Notes: generated from the sequence alone by a model not told the origin. Shown: positions 11,466-23,884, counted from the first letter of the stretch. The stretch is DNA of 64,000 nucleotides from Papaver somniferum (GCF_003573695.1 NC_039358.1:96844117-96908116), one strand, 5' to 3'. Numbers and translations are program-made.

Positions 11466-13284
11466 CAATCACATAGTTCTTGGAAATCAGATGAACCAAT
11501 TCTAAACTCGTTTGGAAGTGTGTCAAATCGGTTCCAAGATTGTAAATATGAAAAAGGATTTACAAAGTAAAGATGTCGACATACTTTGAACATGTGCATT
11601 AACTCTTATCTTTTATTGTTCAAAGATATTCCTTAATAGCTAAAGGAAAGAATCCCAGATCGAAATGAATTGAGAAACTTTTAATTAACGTTTTTAGTTT
11701 TATATGCTTTTAATTTCCAGCAATTAAAATGCATATCTTTAGAAAATAAAAATTGGTAATGTGCATTTACTAATTGGAGATTTTCTACTGAGATTTCGGT
11801 CATTATTTGGACAGAGCATTTCCAGGAATTATGAAAACCGAATTTGGAAATTTATTACATATCTTGAGAATATTTTCGTTTTGGAAATTCCTTGGTGTCC
11901 AAACTTCCTTGGTCTATAAATATTGAAGTTTGCATTTCAAGAAAACTAATCCTCAGAGCCAGCAAAACTACCTAGTTGTGTTGTAACTGGTGGAGCCGTC
12001 TATTCGGACAAGAAAGTACCATAATTAGGCGAAATCTCTTACGACCGCTCGTTTTAAAGACTTCGTTGGGATTGGGAAGCTCTACGAGTACCGTTGGTGG
12101 GAAACTAGATAATTGCAGTTTATTAGTAGTTTTTGATTGATTTGATTGACTAACGGTGGTTGAACTTTAATTGCATCTAGTTTGTTTATGCTTGAGAATC
12201 TCCTCTTCTGATATAAGATTCACTCAAACTAGATCGAAGTTTCGACGGGGATCTTTAGACTGTATGTAGATCTAAAGATGTCTTGTGATAATCCATTGTG
12301 AACAGACTCCGTTCTGTGTGTGATTGATCACAAGAGATTCAAGTTGATTGTGTGCAGGTGTTTATTGAAGATCTAAGAAGATTTGAAGACGAAGAAGATT
12401 TCTGATTTGGGTTCAGAATCTTTAGTGTGCACAAAACTTGATCGGCTTGGGATCCAACTATACGGTTTATCTTTGTGATAACCTTGATTGATTAGTTGAG
12501 TAGATCGGCATCAATATTGTCTCTGTGGCTAAGAAGTATTGATTGCAAAATCTAGACAATTACTTTGGTAGTTGTATTGAGATAGATCTAAGAACCTGAC
12601 AAAGGAGTTTATTGGGATAAACGGAAGAGACTTTTGTCAAACTCATATCACTTGTTTGAAAAGAGTTGTTACCGAACAGATTTGTTGTTCCTTTACTGTT
12701 TGGAATACGAACCAAAGGAATTGTTCCAAGTGCGTGACTTATTACAAGTTGGAGGCGCAGGGATACAGACGGAACTAGGTGAACTATAGGTTTAATTGCT
12801 TGGTCTCAACTATACAAAGTTGGTTTAGATTTTGTATAGAGGCATAATCCTGAGAGTATTCAATTATGGACAAGGTCCCGGTTTTTTTTTGCTTTTGCGG
12901 TTTCCTCGTTAACAAAATCTTGTTGTGTATTTTACTTTTGTATTTCCACAATTATAATTGTTTTTATTATAATTAGAAGTAAAATACACAAACGTTAATT
13001 CCTATTTACTTGATAGCAATCCTATTGTGTTTGGTAAAGTCTGAACCTATTATCAAGTAAACATACTTCGTTATTGTATTGTCTCGATCTTGCATCCATA
13101 TTAAATCACACAAGTTGTCTTGTTGTCGTATTGTCTCGATCTCGTATCCATAGACAATCACACGAAGTGTGAACCGATTACTTGTATTGTCTCAACTTAG
13201 TCCATAGACAATCACTTTCGGAGAAAGGACTTATAGGTGGAAAAGTTTTCGATTGAGGTATATTTGGGTACCCTCGTCTTTTCA
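11466..13284 (+). mobile_element. Family D LTR, 5' LTR, 5'-truncated
   Basis: Strongly similar to 18039-19757, the later part of the 3' LTR of the same element. About 1 kb of U3 is missing where the C LTR ends at 11465. It ends CTCGTCTTTTCA, followed by a primer-binding site. A TATA box (TATAAATA) is at 11915. Downstream are repeated TTGTCTCGATCT...CCATAGACAATCAC segments of about 50 bp. Confidence 0.88.
11915..11922 (+). promoter_or_regulatory. TATA box of 5' LTR D
   Basis: TATAAATA in the context GGTCTATAAATATTG. The 3' LTR has GGTCAATAAATATTG at the matching place, so only the 5' copy keeps the motif. Confidence 0.5.
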
Positions 13285-13286
13285 AT

Positions 13287-13299
13287 TGGTATCAGAGCA
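13287..13299 (+). other. Primer-binding site of element D
   Basis: TGGTATCAGAGCA lies two bases after the LTR end. It is the classic plant copia site, complementary to the 3' end of initiator methionine tRNA. It fixes the LTR boundary and the direction of the element. Confidence 0.85.
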
Positions 13300-13363
13300 G
13301 GCAAACACGAAAAGATATAACAATCTGTATTTGGTGCGATCCAACCTATAAGAAATTGAATTT

Positions 13364-14239
13364 ATGTTTGATTCAGTTAACGTTTTGCAAGAGTAAGAAT
13401 ACTCAAAAATTGAAGATGTTACTGCTTCGTTGACTCATGATCCTGGAGTTGCGAAAACATCTGTGTCCATCTCTGATGGAAAAGAAGATGCTGATAAAGA
13501 GTTGGTAAAACTCCTAAAGCCTATAAAATCTCTGTCTACAAAGATGCTGACATTAAAGACAGAGTCAAATCTTCTTAAGAATGAGATCAGAGATAAAGAC
13601 ATTCAACTGAATATTCTAGCCAATGAGAATATGGATCTCAATGTCAAATTAGAATCTCTTAAATATAATTCTCAAGATAAAGAGACACATCATATGACTC
13701 TGACTAATGATTTTGTTGTAATTTCTTCTGATGAAGAAACCAAAGGTCCTTGATCGACTTTGAAAGATTGTGATAACAAAACTTGTTTGATCACATCCAA
13801 AACAGATCATGATGATGGTAGTTTGCCTAACTACATCAAGTCAGAAGAGGATGAGAAACCAGCTTCTCTATCTACTGATGATCAGACGAAATCTTGTCCA
13901 AAGGAAACTTTGAACCGATTCCATGTTAATGATCTTAAGGAATACAACTTTCAGTCACTTGATAGGAAACTTATACTTATTCAAAATACGGTGGTAAAAA
14001 TATTGAAGGAAGTTTCCTGTCTCAAAAAACTGAACGATTATTCCTCAGTAGAAAGGCGGATTATACCTCATCTCGATAAAGTCAACTCAAAAGAATCAGA
14101 AGTAAGAGTTGATAATCGCTTCTGGAAAAAGGTTCCTCCTCACCCATATCGAAACAATTTTGTTTTGATGAAGAACGACTCCAGAAGAAAGGAGAAGAGA
14201 GAATCTCTGCCAATGGAAACAATCATGAATTTCCGATAA
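13364..14239 (+). pseudogene. Decayed coiled-coil ORF of element D (gag-position protein)
   Basis: One reading frame runs from ATG 13364 to TAA 14239 (292 codons), broken by TAA at 13394 and TGA at 13751. It starts 65 bp after the primer-binding site, where gag normally sits. The product is lysine- and glutamate-rich. It has leucine-spaced stretches (ELVKLLKPIKSL, KTESNLLKNEIRDKDIQLN) that suggest coiled coils, and an acidic centre (SEEDEK). No CCHC knuckle, capsid signature or enzyme motif is seen. Function is unknown; a structural or RNA-binding role is inferred from position only. The lack of other stops over almost 300 codons argues that it was once translated. Confidence 0.6.
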
Positions 14240-14286
14240 TTGTTCCAGACAATCATACTAATGTGCATCATAAATAAATCGTTAGA

Positions 14287-14511
14287 ATGAGAAAATCTTA
14301 TGAAAATCTCGTTGATAGAATTAAGAGAGATTTATCTATCTCTGAAAATTCTCACATCAATATATCTTCTCTACATGATCATATCTCTAGAGTAAGAAAA
14401 GATCATTATCCTGGGAGAAAATATTTTGGGCGGAAATTCCCGAAGAGAAACGTGAACTATGTTTCTGATATACGATGTAAGCTAGAAAAAACTTACTCCG
14501 ATACAACCTAG
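14287..14511 (+). pseudogene. Second coding relic of element D, shifted frame
   Basis: A 74-residue open frame begins 48 bp after the previous stop, in a different frame. It is very basic near its end (GRKYFGRKFPKRN), suggesting a nucleic-acid-binding tail. It probably belonged to the same protein before a frameshift, but no sequence family was recognised. A start at 14287 is possible; a continuation from upstream is as likely. Confidence 0.4.
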
Positions 14512-14943
14512 TTGTATGGAAATTATGCAAACCCATCCTATTCGTGCTCATAATTTTAGATGGGAAAAGCACATAAAAAAACAAGGGCACGTGTTCATGG
14601 TAGCTTTTATTTTCAGTAATAAGAGATATTTAAAGAATATCTTCCTTTCAATAAAAAGAGAAGTTCGAAAAATATTTTGTGTAGTTTCGGAAACCCTGTT
14701 TTTCTGAACTAAATATACTCTTATCAAAATAAGAAAAATCTTTTCTTAGGTATTTTGTCTTCCCTTGGTAAAACGTTTTGATAAGCATGTCTCCTATAAC
14801 TTGCAGTGTTACAAGGAAAGGTGAGAAACTGTCAAGGATTCGTCTCAAAACAAAGAATAAGGAAGATTGTCTCTAGAATCTTATCTGATCATAACTCTGA
14901 TAGATCTCAAGAAGAGTCATGTCTTTTTGCTTTCAATAATTAA

Positions 14944-15213
14944 GATCTTACCAAGTGGTTTCCCACAGATGGTATGTGTGAACTTATGCATGGGTTTGAA
15001 GAACTCACAGGAAATCTTTTTACTTTGGTTCAAGATCGTGATGGACTAAAAGTTAAAATAAAATAGATGAAAAATGAGCCTGCAGACTTGAAGCTTCAAA
15101 TTGAAAATCTTAAAAAACAAGAAGTGGCTGCAGAAAAGTCTCTTGATACATGCTTCAAAAGTTTGAACACTGAAGAAACCTTGGTGAACAACAAGAGCAC
15201 CACTAGAGATTAA
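14944..15213 (+). pseudogene. Third coding relic of element D, coiled coil
   Basis: The frame beginning with GATCTTACCAAG at 14944 reads through to TAA 15211-15213, with one stop (TAG 15064). After that stop, an ATG at 15067 gives a 48-residue peptide with heptad-like spacing (LKLQIENLKKQEVAAEKSL). A stop directly precedes 14944, so the upstream connection is lost. Spacing and composition match the 13364 ORF, so this may be the C-terminal part of one long coiled-coil protein. Confidence 0.45.
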
Positions 15214-15731
15214 GTGATATGCTGTAATACTTAATCCAACAGAATATACATCAATTTTTGATTTCTTTCAATAATTGTATAAGGTCTATTATGAATAAAA
15301 CTATCTCTTATCTATGAATAAAATTATTAGTTTATAATTTTTCTTGTGATAGTTTTCGATTACATAGCCTGTGCTTGAATGCTTTATTTTATTGCTATGT
15401 ATGTTTATGGGATGTTTGATTTCGGTTTTCATAAACTTGATATTCGATCTCATATTGTGTGAACCCTTATGGTTTGGGTAACTTTTTGGTTTAGCAGGAT
15501 TAAGTTCTAGCCCATGTTGGTAGGCTTTATCAAAGGATCATAAGGGGTTCTGATTGAAACTCATGTGTGAAAATTCACAATATGTTGAATAGTTTTTTGG
15601 TTTAGCATAAAAGCATATGTGTTTCGGGTTTTCAAGTTTTGCATTGCATTAGTTAAAACCGGTTTTCAACCTTTCTCTGGTAAAGGTTGGTCCTTGTTGT
15701 TATTCTTTTGTTTTGGCGAGAGGATGACAAG

Positions 15732-17025
15732 ACAACAGGGGAGAGTTCTATGTGAACTTGTGCTTAATGACATATCTTAATGGGACAAGAGGATGCGGAA
15801 CTTGAGGTAACGAATTTGTTAGTTGATCTTTTTCCTGTTTAGGAAAAGCCTGATTTTATTGCATATATTTATTGCTTTTGCTTAACAAAATTTCGGTACA
15901 GTCGATGTTTATTCCATTATTCGTGTATGTATGTGTGTGTGACTCAATTGTTTCCGGTTAAGAAAAAACATTGTTACCTTGCTTTATTGTTTGGTATCAA
16001 TTATTTAGGCTTACAAAATTACGGAGCAATTGCGGTACTTTAATGAATATGTTTGTTTCAATTGCTTCTGGTTGAGGTAAATAATTATGCAAGTTGATTT
16101 ATTTGGTTTGTATGAATTTTTTATGGCTTATCAAAAAGGGTTTTCGGGATGAATTTTGTAGTCCAATTCGATTTCGGATAAGAGAAACTAAGTTAATTCT
16201 GATCTTAGTTAGACTTATCAAAGTGGAGGTTTCGGTTATTCAATTCTAATCGAATGCCGTAACAAGAAATACTAGTTAACTAACCTAGTACTTATCTTGT
16301 TTAAAAGTGAAAGGTCTAAGTTATTATTTGAATAATTAGAGCCTGATGAGAAAAATAGAGTTAATTCTGATTTTTATTTTGGTCTTGTCGAACAAGCGAT
16401 TGTATTTGTGCAATTGGTTTAGCAAAAGAACTAAGGTGCTTAGTCAATTTTTGATTTGCTAAACTATTAGGGAAAATTTCTCTGGGCAATTGTTTCCTTG
16501 GTAACATATCGAAACAAAATTACTTTGTAGTTTCGGTTTTGATATTGGTTAACTAAAATGGTATGTGGAACCCTCGTGCTTAACTCTTATAGGTTGCAAG
16601 TCTTTTGAGATTTGTAAGATCCTTTCGGTTTGTATTTTATTTGCTCGTACCTTTGTCATTTTGTGACAAAAAGGGGGGGAAATATATGGAGTAAACAAGT
16701 GATTTGGTATCACTAAGGAGAGGACAATGGTGCTTAAAGAGTAAAGCATAGACTAAGGGTGAGTAACATATCATATTGATACTTGTAGTTATATGGACTA
16801 TAAAGGGAATAACAAAGACGTGCGGATTGAAAATCTACTTATCTTACCTTTAGGGGGAGTATTAGGTTTGTTATTATAATGTCAAAATCGGCATTTATGG
16901 ATTGAATGTATACAAGTTACTGTGTTGTTGAAACTCGAAATCAAGCGTATGTGTAATGAATTCTTGTAATTTTTTTATCCATATGATGTAAGAGTTTTGT
17001 CACTAAAATTAACAAAGGGGGAGAC
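15732..17025 (+). repeat. Multiple polypurine tracts of element D
   Basis: Purine runs occur at 15732-15745 (ACAACAGGGGAGAG), 16665-16683 (GACAAAAAGGGGGGGAAAT) and 16851-16860 (TAGGGGGAGT). The functional tract AACAAAGGGGGAGAC is at 17011-17025, directly before the 3' LTR. Several copies of the tract upstream of the 3' LTR are a known Sirevirus trait. Confidence 0.65.
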
Positions 17026-19757
17026 TGTTAGAGCATAGCTCGGTTGAACCCACCAAGCGTTGGTATGTCAAGTTTGGTTGTCATATTTTAGTGAATCAAA
17101 ACTCATTTAAAGAGTCGCTTGATTATTTACTAGAGTCAACTTCGTATAGGTTAGCTAGAAAGTTACTAGGATATGAGACTTACAAGTATTACGTGAAGAC
17201 TTGAAGAATGTGAAGAGCTACAACGACGACATCATCCTTCCACTTGAGGTTAGTAATATTTGACTTGAACTGTTTCATTCCTAACGTATCTTTCAAGTCG
17301 TGCATATTGAAAACATAACTGCGAAGCTGTGAATGATTATGCTCTAGTTAGACATAGTATTAAGGAATTACAATACAAAGTATAACGTCTATGTTTTGAA
17401 CTTCGTATATAAGACATCGATATAATCGTATGAATGATATTGTGATTATGTGTATGGGTATGGGTGAATATTTCGTCCTAGGAAACAATGTTTTACATTC
17501 GTTTAAAGGAAGTAAATTCATAAACTTGTTTTGTGAATCGAAAGGGAAATCGCTAGGCTTATTGGTATTGTTATTCATTGCAAATCTTTGGATTACCAAT
17601 ATGTGTGTTTAGTATAACCGCTCATAACTTGTTTATGTATCTTGGTAAAACTATTCACAAGGCATGACTTTTGTACTTGTATAACTTTTATTAGTGAAAC
17701 CGATCTTAACCTGAGATGGTATGATCAATATTTGTAATTGGTGTGACCATTCATAGTCATTGGGTGACCGATCCTAGAACTTGGTTGAGATTAATCATAA
17801 GATGTGTAATCAATCCTTGTAGTAGGTTAACAAGTTTTAGTAATTGGTGTGACCGATCCTATAACTTGTGCAACCAAATACAAGTTTATACCATATATAT
17901 GTGGTAACCGATCCTAGTATATAGTCAACCAACTTTTGGTATCTAGTGTGACCGATCCTAGTACCCACATGGAGGTAGAACCGAAAATTGTTTTGATAGA
18001 ACCGTTAAACCCATGAATGATGATTGAATTTTTTTGATCAATCACATAGTTCTTGGAAATCAGATGAACCAATTCTAAACTCGTTTGGAAGTGTGGAAAA
18101 TCAGTTCCAAGATTGTAAATATGAAAAAGGATTTACAAAGTAAAGATGTCGACATAATTTGAACATGTGCATTAACTCTTATCTTTTATTGTTCAAAGAT
18201 ATTCCTTAATAGCTAAAGGAAAGAATCCCGGATCGGAATAAATTGAGAATATTTTAATTAAGGTTTTTAGTTTTATATGCTTTTAATTTCCAGCAATTAA
18301 AATGCATATCTTTAGAAAATAATAATTGGTAATTTGCATTTACTAATTGGAGATTTTCTACTGAGATTTCGGTCATTATTTGGATAGAGCATTTCCAGGA
18401 ATTATGAAAACCGAATTTGGGAATTTATTGCATATCTTGAGAATATTTTCGGTTTTGGAAATTCCTTGGTGTCCAAACTTCCTTGGTCAATAAATATTGA
18501 AGTTTTCATTTCAAGCAAACTAATCCTCAGAGCCAGCAAAACTACCTAGTTGTGTTGTTACTGGTGGAGCCGTCTATTCGGAGAATCTCTTACGACCGCT
18601 TTTTAAAGACTTCTTTGGGATTGGGAAGCTCTACGAGTACCGTTGGTGGGAAACTAGATAATTGCAGTTTATTAGTAGTTTTCAATTGATTTGATTGACT
18701 AACGGTGGTTGAACTATCATTGCACCTAGTTTGTTTATACTTGAGAATCTTCTCTTCTGATATAAGATTCACTCAAATTAGATTGAAGTTTCGACGGGGA
18801 TCTTTAGACTGTTTGTAGATCTAAAGACGTCTTGTGATAATCCACTGTGAACAGACTCCGTTCTGTGTGTGATTGATCACAATAGATTCAAGTTGATTGT
18901 GTGTAGGTGTTTATTGAAGATCTAAGAATATTTGAAGATGAAGAAGATTTCTGATTTGGGTTCATAATCTTTGGTGTGCACAAAACTTGATCGGATGGGG
19001 ATCCAACTATAATCGGTTTATCTTTGTGATAACCTTGATTGATTAGTTGAGTATATCGGCATCAATATATTGTCTTTGTGACTAAGAAGTATCGATTGCA
19101 AAATCTAGACAATTATTTTGGTAGCTGTATTCAGATAGATCTAAGAACCTAACAAAGGAGTTTATTGGGATAAACGGAAGAGCCTTTTGTCAAACTCATA
19201 TCACTTGTTTGAAAAGAGTTGTTACCGAACAGATTTGTTGTTCCTTTACTGTTTGGAATACGAACCAAAGGAATAGTGCGTGACTTATTACAAGTTGGAG
19301 GCGCAGGGACACAGACGGAACTAGGTGAACTATAGGTTTAGTTGCTTGGTCTCAACTACACAAAGTTGGTTTAGATTTTGTATAGCGGATTAATCCTGAG
19401 AGTATTCAATTCTGGACAAGGTCCCGAGGTTTTTCTGCATTTACGGTTTCCTCGTTAAAAAATCTTGTTGTATCTTTTACTTTTCTATTTCTGCAATTAT
19501 AATTGTTTTTATTATAATTAGAAGTAAAATACACAAACGTTAATTCCTATTTACTTGATAGCAATCATGTTGTGTTTGGTTAAGTCCGAACCTATTATCA
19601 AGTAAACATACTTCGTTGTTGTATTTTCTCGATCTTGCATCCATAGTCAATCATACAAGTTGTCTTGTTGTCGTATTGTCTCGATCTCGTATCCATAGAC
19701 GATCACATGAAGTGTGAACCGATTAGCTGTATTGTCTCGACTCAATCCATAGACAAT
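17026..19757 (+). mobile_element. Family D LTR, 3' LTR, lacking its last about 70 bp
   Basis: Begins TGTTAGAGCATAGC after the polypurine tract. Positions 18039-19757 repeat 11466-13214 closely. The sequence leaves the LTR at CCATAGACAATCA, where the 5' copy continues for about 70 bp, and enters a reverse family C internal fragment. Full D LTR length is therefore about 2.8 kb. U3 carries the GACCGATCCTAG repeats. Confidence 0.87.
17695..17965 (+). repeat. GACCGATCCTAG repeats in U3 of LTR D
   Basis: Five copies of (G/A)ACCGATC(C/T)TA recur, near 17699, 17766, 17850, 17907 and 17951. Most are preceded by GGTGT or GTGT and by GTAATTGGT-like phrases. Spacing is irregular, 44-84 bp. Confidence 0.65.
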
Positions 19758-20110
19758 CATTCTATTTTTCATCACTATTTGCACAATGACATATAATAGA
19801 CTTAATCTTTGTAAAAAAAAGTTCATCCTATCTTACATCAATATTTGCATAATGACATAATAGGCTTAACTTTTCTTTGTCAAAAGTTCATTATATCTTT
19901 TATCAATACTTTCATACCGACATATGTAACTTTTGAACACGTATGGGACAATCATAGTTCACGGACGCAAACACATATATCCCATAACAAGTTGCAATAT
20001 ATAAAACCATAAAGATTAATACTGCAAAATCATCTTCCAAATAAACTTTAGAATTTAAATAAATAAATCTAAAAACATTGCAAGATAAAAATCGTTGGAA
20101 ATAGTATGTG
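19758..20110 (-). mobile_element. Fragment of a family C internal region, reverse
   Basis: Matches 34033-34400 of the complete C element. Shared phrases include TTCATCACTATTTGC, CACGGACGCAAACA and ATCATCTTCCAAATA. It continues at 22595 after the solo LTR, which split it. No open frame of note in this half. Confidence 0.7.
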
Positions 20111-22589
20111 TGAAAATGCGGGGGTCTAACAACCTCACCCAATATTTCGATTAGCAATCTGTATGGACTAACTCTAATATACTTTTAAGAGAATCAACTA
20201 GACAGTCAGAATCAATCTTAATAAAAAGTATATCAAAGAGTTAATATCTCTATCTCTTTATTTAAATCTTACTCAAGCAATCCGCGAGTCTCGATTAAAT
20301 ACAAGAGAGATAAACTTGGATGGTACCAAAGACCAATATCCAAGGATCAATCAATATCCAATCAACAACCAAAGGTTGGATTTCACTATTGATCGATACA
20401 ACGCACAACCTGTGATATTTTAATTATATAACAAAATATAATGCGGAATAAAAATAACACAGACACCAGAAATTTTGTTAACGAGGAAACCGCAAATGTA
20501 AAAAAACCCCGGGACCTAGTCCAGATTGAACACCATATTGTATTAAACCGCTACAGACACTAGCCTACTACAAACTAACTTCGATCTGGACTGTAGTTGA
20601 ACCCTAATCAATCTCACACCGATTCAAGGTATAGTTCCGCTCCTTACGTCTCTGATCCCAGCAGGATACCACGCACTTGATTCCCTTAGTTGATCTCACC
20701 CACAACCAAGAGTTGCTACAACCCAAATTCGAAGACTTTAATAAACAAATCTGTATCACACAGAAAAGTCTACAAGGATAGATAAATTTGTGTCCCACAG
20801 ATAAACCTAAAAGTTTTGTTCTGTCTTTTGATAAAAATCAAGGTGAACAAGAACCAATTGATAAACCGGACTTATATTCCCGAAAAACAGCCAAGTATTA
20901 TCAATCATCTCACAATAATTTAAATCGTATGGTAGCGAAACTAGATATTTTGGAATCACAAACGATGAGACGAAGATGTTTGTGATTTCTTTTTATCTTG
21001 CCCTATCGGAGATATAATCTCAAGTCAATTATTCAATTGAACTCGTACGATATAAAATGGCAAAATCAGATCGCTCAACTACAAGAGAAGTAGTTTCGTC
21101 TGTCTTCACAATCCCAATGAAGTCTTTCAGTCGTTAATCGACAGGGTCTCGAGAAGAAACCTACGATTAAAAGAGAATCGACTCTAGCAAACCAACTAGT
21201 ATCACACAGGAGGTGTGGGGATTAGTTTTGCACAGTTGCTAGACGTCTCCTTATATAGTTTTCAAATCAGAGTTTGCAATCTAAGTTACATTGGTAACAA
21301 AGCATTCAATAATCACCGTTAGATGAAAAACCTGATTTATCCAAGCTAGTATCTTTCAACCGTTAGATCGAAACTTAGTTTGTCACACACAGATGAAATG
21401 TATTCATTTAGGTTTGAGTAACCGTACCTAAACGTGTATATTGGTTGGTTCACAAATGGTTGACCAATGGTTAGCCATATGAATACTTTCATATTAACCG
21501 TATTCATCTTTCTCATAACTAGTTTAAATGACTCATAAGAACTAGTTCAAGAGTTGTTCAATTGCTTAGGTCTTTATACATAAACACAATTGAAACAAAA
21601 TCGGTTTGATTCATTTGAATCAATTCATGAACAATATACCCACGGTTTGCAAAGATTGCATTCCTTATAATTTATTGTTTGAAGTCCATGAACTACCTAT
21701 TTGAGAAATAACTAGCTTGGGTATGCGTACGGGTGTGGGTACCTTAGCTACCAGATTTTGAGTTGGTTTTAGTTTCCAAACTCAGCAGACTTTTTCGGGT
21801 GAAAAAGTTCCGCCAGTACGCGCACGGGTACGCGTACCTAAGATGACTGGTTTTTGAGTTCGTAAACTTCAAACTCAGCAGAATTTCACGGACGTGAATT
21901 TCCGCCTGTACGCGTACGGGTACGCGTACTTAACCAGTCTCCTTCACCAATACCGCATGCACACATATGCACGCACTTGGTTTCCGGCACATGGATTTAT
22001 ACACTAATGTACGAACACACTATATGCTTACATCCATAGGTGGTTACATATTCTCAACTCTACATTTCAATCATTGAAACATTCTTCTATAATGTTATAA
22101 CAGTCGTTAGACATAAAGAATCGACTATCGTCATCAAAGCTATTTTCAAGATTGAAACGTCATCATGACTTTCGTCACGGGTAAAGATGAAGATGTTTAA
22201 AGAAAAACATTACCAACACGTATTTCGAGAAAAAGATAGGCGAGTAAACTCGGCTCGAAATAGCAAATGTGTATGTATGAAAACTATCATACTTATACGA
22301 CTTTTGTCTCAAGAGTAGGAGATAGAGTAGATAGACTTTTGAGTGACCATATGAGTTCAAGTCTCCACATACCTTTTGGTCGGATGAAGTTCCACTGGTT
22401 CCTTGAGTAGTTCTTCGTCTTTGCAAGATAATCGCCATGGAGTCTGGATCTCAACTATTCCTAACTATCCTAGACCGAGATTTAGTCATAAGTATACTAG
22501 AAATCAAGACATATAGTTTTGATCACTAATATTGACAAACATGCTTGAGATAGCAACGCACGCGAGTTCGACCGAGCAATGCTCTAACA
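20111..22589 (-). mobile_element. Solo family C LTR with target duplication ATGTG
   Basis: A complete reverse LTR. It starts as TGAAAATGCGGGGGTC at 20111 and ends at GCTCTAACA at 22589. ATGTG occurs directly before (20106-20110) and directly after (22590-22594). The flanks rejoin into the undisturbed C internal sequence ATGTGTAGTCACAAT seen at 34390. A solo LTR forms by recombination between the two LTRs of an inserted element. It carries the palindromic array at 21718-21932. Confidence 0.93.
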
Positions 22590-22594
22590 ATGTG

Positions 22595-22817
22595 TACTCA
22601 CAATAATTGCTATTCCAAACCTTAGTTATCCTTCTTAAAACATACGAATAAATTCTCATAAGAGTTTCCTAGACAAAAATAAATACACAAGCTAAGAAAC
22701 AAAGAAAGACTCCTAAACCACCAACACGAACATGAACTGAAATCAAATAGCCTTTTCGGAATCCTCACGAGCCTTGAGATATTTGAGCTTGTGATTGACA
22801 ACATCCACTGCTTCTTC
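22595..22817 (-). pseudogene. 3' end of a family C ORF, relic
   Basis: Continuation of the fragment at 19758. On the minus strand one frame reads VPSEEAVDVVNHKLKYLKARED and then SEKAI before a stop, a charged helix-like tail. It lies where the 34460-34999 ORF lies in the complete C element, but the sequences differ. This may be the C-terminus of a related gag-position protein; function unknown. Confidence 0.35.
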
Positions 22818-23528
22818 AGACGGAACAAAAACTCGTAGGTATTTCTGTGGGAGACATATTTATCTATTCAATAGACTTTTCTGTGTGAGACAGATTTGTT
22901 TATCAAGTCTTCGACTTTGGGTCGTAACAACTCTTAGTTGTGGGTGAGATCAGCTAAGGGAATCAAGTGCGTAGAATCCTGTTGGGATTCAGAGGCGTAA
23001 GGAACGTGATTGTACCTTAATCAGTGTGAGATTGGTTAGGGCTCAACTACATTCCAGTCTGAAGTTAACTTATAGTAGGCTAGAGTATATAACGACTTGA
23101 TACAGTGTGGTGTTCAAATCTGGACTAGGTCCCGAGTTTTTTCTGCATTTGCGGTTTCCTCGTTAACAAAATTTCTGGTGTCTGTGTTATTTCTTTTCCG
23201 CATTATATTTTTATATAATTGAAATATCACAGGTTGTGCGTAGTTCAATCAATTAGATAATCCATCCTTTGGTTATTGATATAAATTGACTGACACTTGA
23301 ACATTGGTCTTTGGTACCGTTCAAGTTATTTTTCTTATTGATCAGGCTCACAGATTCATATCTGTTCGATTGCAGATTTATTTGAGAAATAGAGATATAA
23401 CTTTTGGATGTATTTTCCTTGATTGAGTCTGACTGTCTAGTTGATTCTCTTGAGAATATATTGGAGTTTGTCCATACAGATTGCCTAAACAAAATATTGG
23501 GTATGGTTGTTAGACCCCTGCTTTTTCA
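22818..23528 (+). mobile_element. Family C LTR, 5'-truncated, forward
   Basis: Similar to 10755-11465 and joined at its left to the reverse C internal fragment within an AGACGGAACAAAA stretch common to both. It ends CCCTGCTTTTTCA, followed by a primer-binding site, so it is a 5' LTR remnant. Confidence 0.8.
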
Positions 23529-23530
23529 AT

Positions 23531-23543
23531 TGGTGTCAGAGCA
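23531..23543 (+). other. Primer-binding site after truncated C LTR
   Basis: TGGTGTCAGAGCA differs by one base from the initiator methionine tRNA site found at 13287. Confidence 0.75.
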
Positions 23544-23884
23544 GGCAAACACGTTTAAGACCTCATAAGTTTGTGTTTGTAGCAATATGAATTTATAGAC
23601 AGGTGTGCTATCTCTGCCAAACGCATCACCAGAGAAAAAAGTTATGTTTATGTGAAATGTATTAAAGAGGAAGACTTGTTTATCTCACATATAGATGAAC
23701 ATTCGGTTCCTACGAAACAGACATGTATTGATACGTGTTACCCTGATTATCTTACTGACGAATCTGATTCTGAAGTAGAAAGGGAAGCAACCCGAGAGAG
23801 TGCACCGATTCCAAAACTTGTTAGAGTCCAAGCAGTTAGCTAAAATCAAGGAAGATGCCCGTGTGATTGAACGACTATTGAGTA
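23544..23884 (+). pseudogene. Start of a family C internal region, coding relic
   Basis: 341 bp follow the primer-binding site before another LTR interrupts. A frame from 23652 to 23843 gives 63 residues, acidic in the middle (DESDSEVEREATRES). In another frame the last 50 bases read LAKIKEDARVIERLL. This is the gag position of a Sirevirus-like element. No domain was recognised, and frameshifts are likely. Confidence 0.4.

Larger units (their letters stand above)
13300..17025 (+). mobile_element. Element D internal region, non-autonomous
   Basis: 3.7 kb between the two D LTRs. The first 1.9 kb holds decayed coding pieces (see 13364, 14287 and 14944). From 15214 to 17025 there is no gene. That part is T-rich with loosely repeated GGTTTCGG/TTATTTGG phrases and several polypurine copies. 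No protease, integrase, reverse transcriptase or RNase H is visible, so the element would need an autonomous Sirevirus for movement. Confidence 0.75.

Noticed and set aside
13287..13299. TGGTATCAGAGCA as part of a tRNA gene
   Set aside because: It sits two bases from LTR ends in several elements and no cloverleaf surrounds it. It is a primer-binding site.
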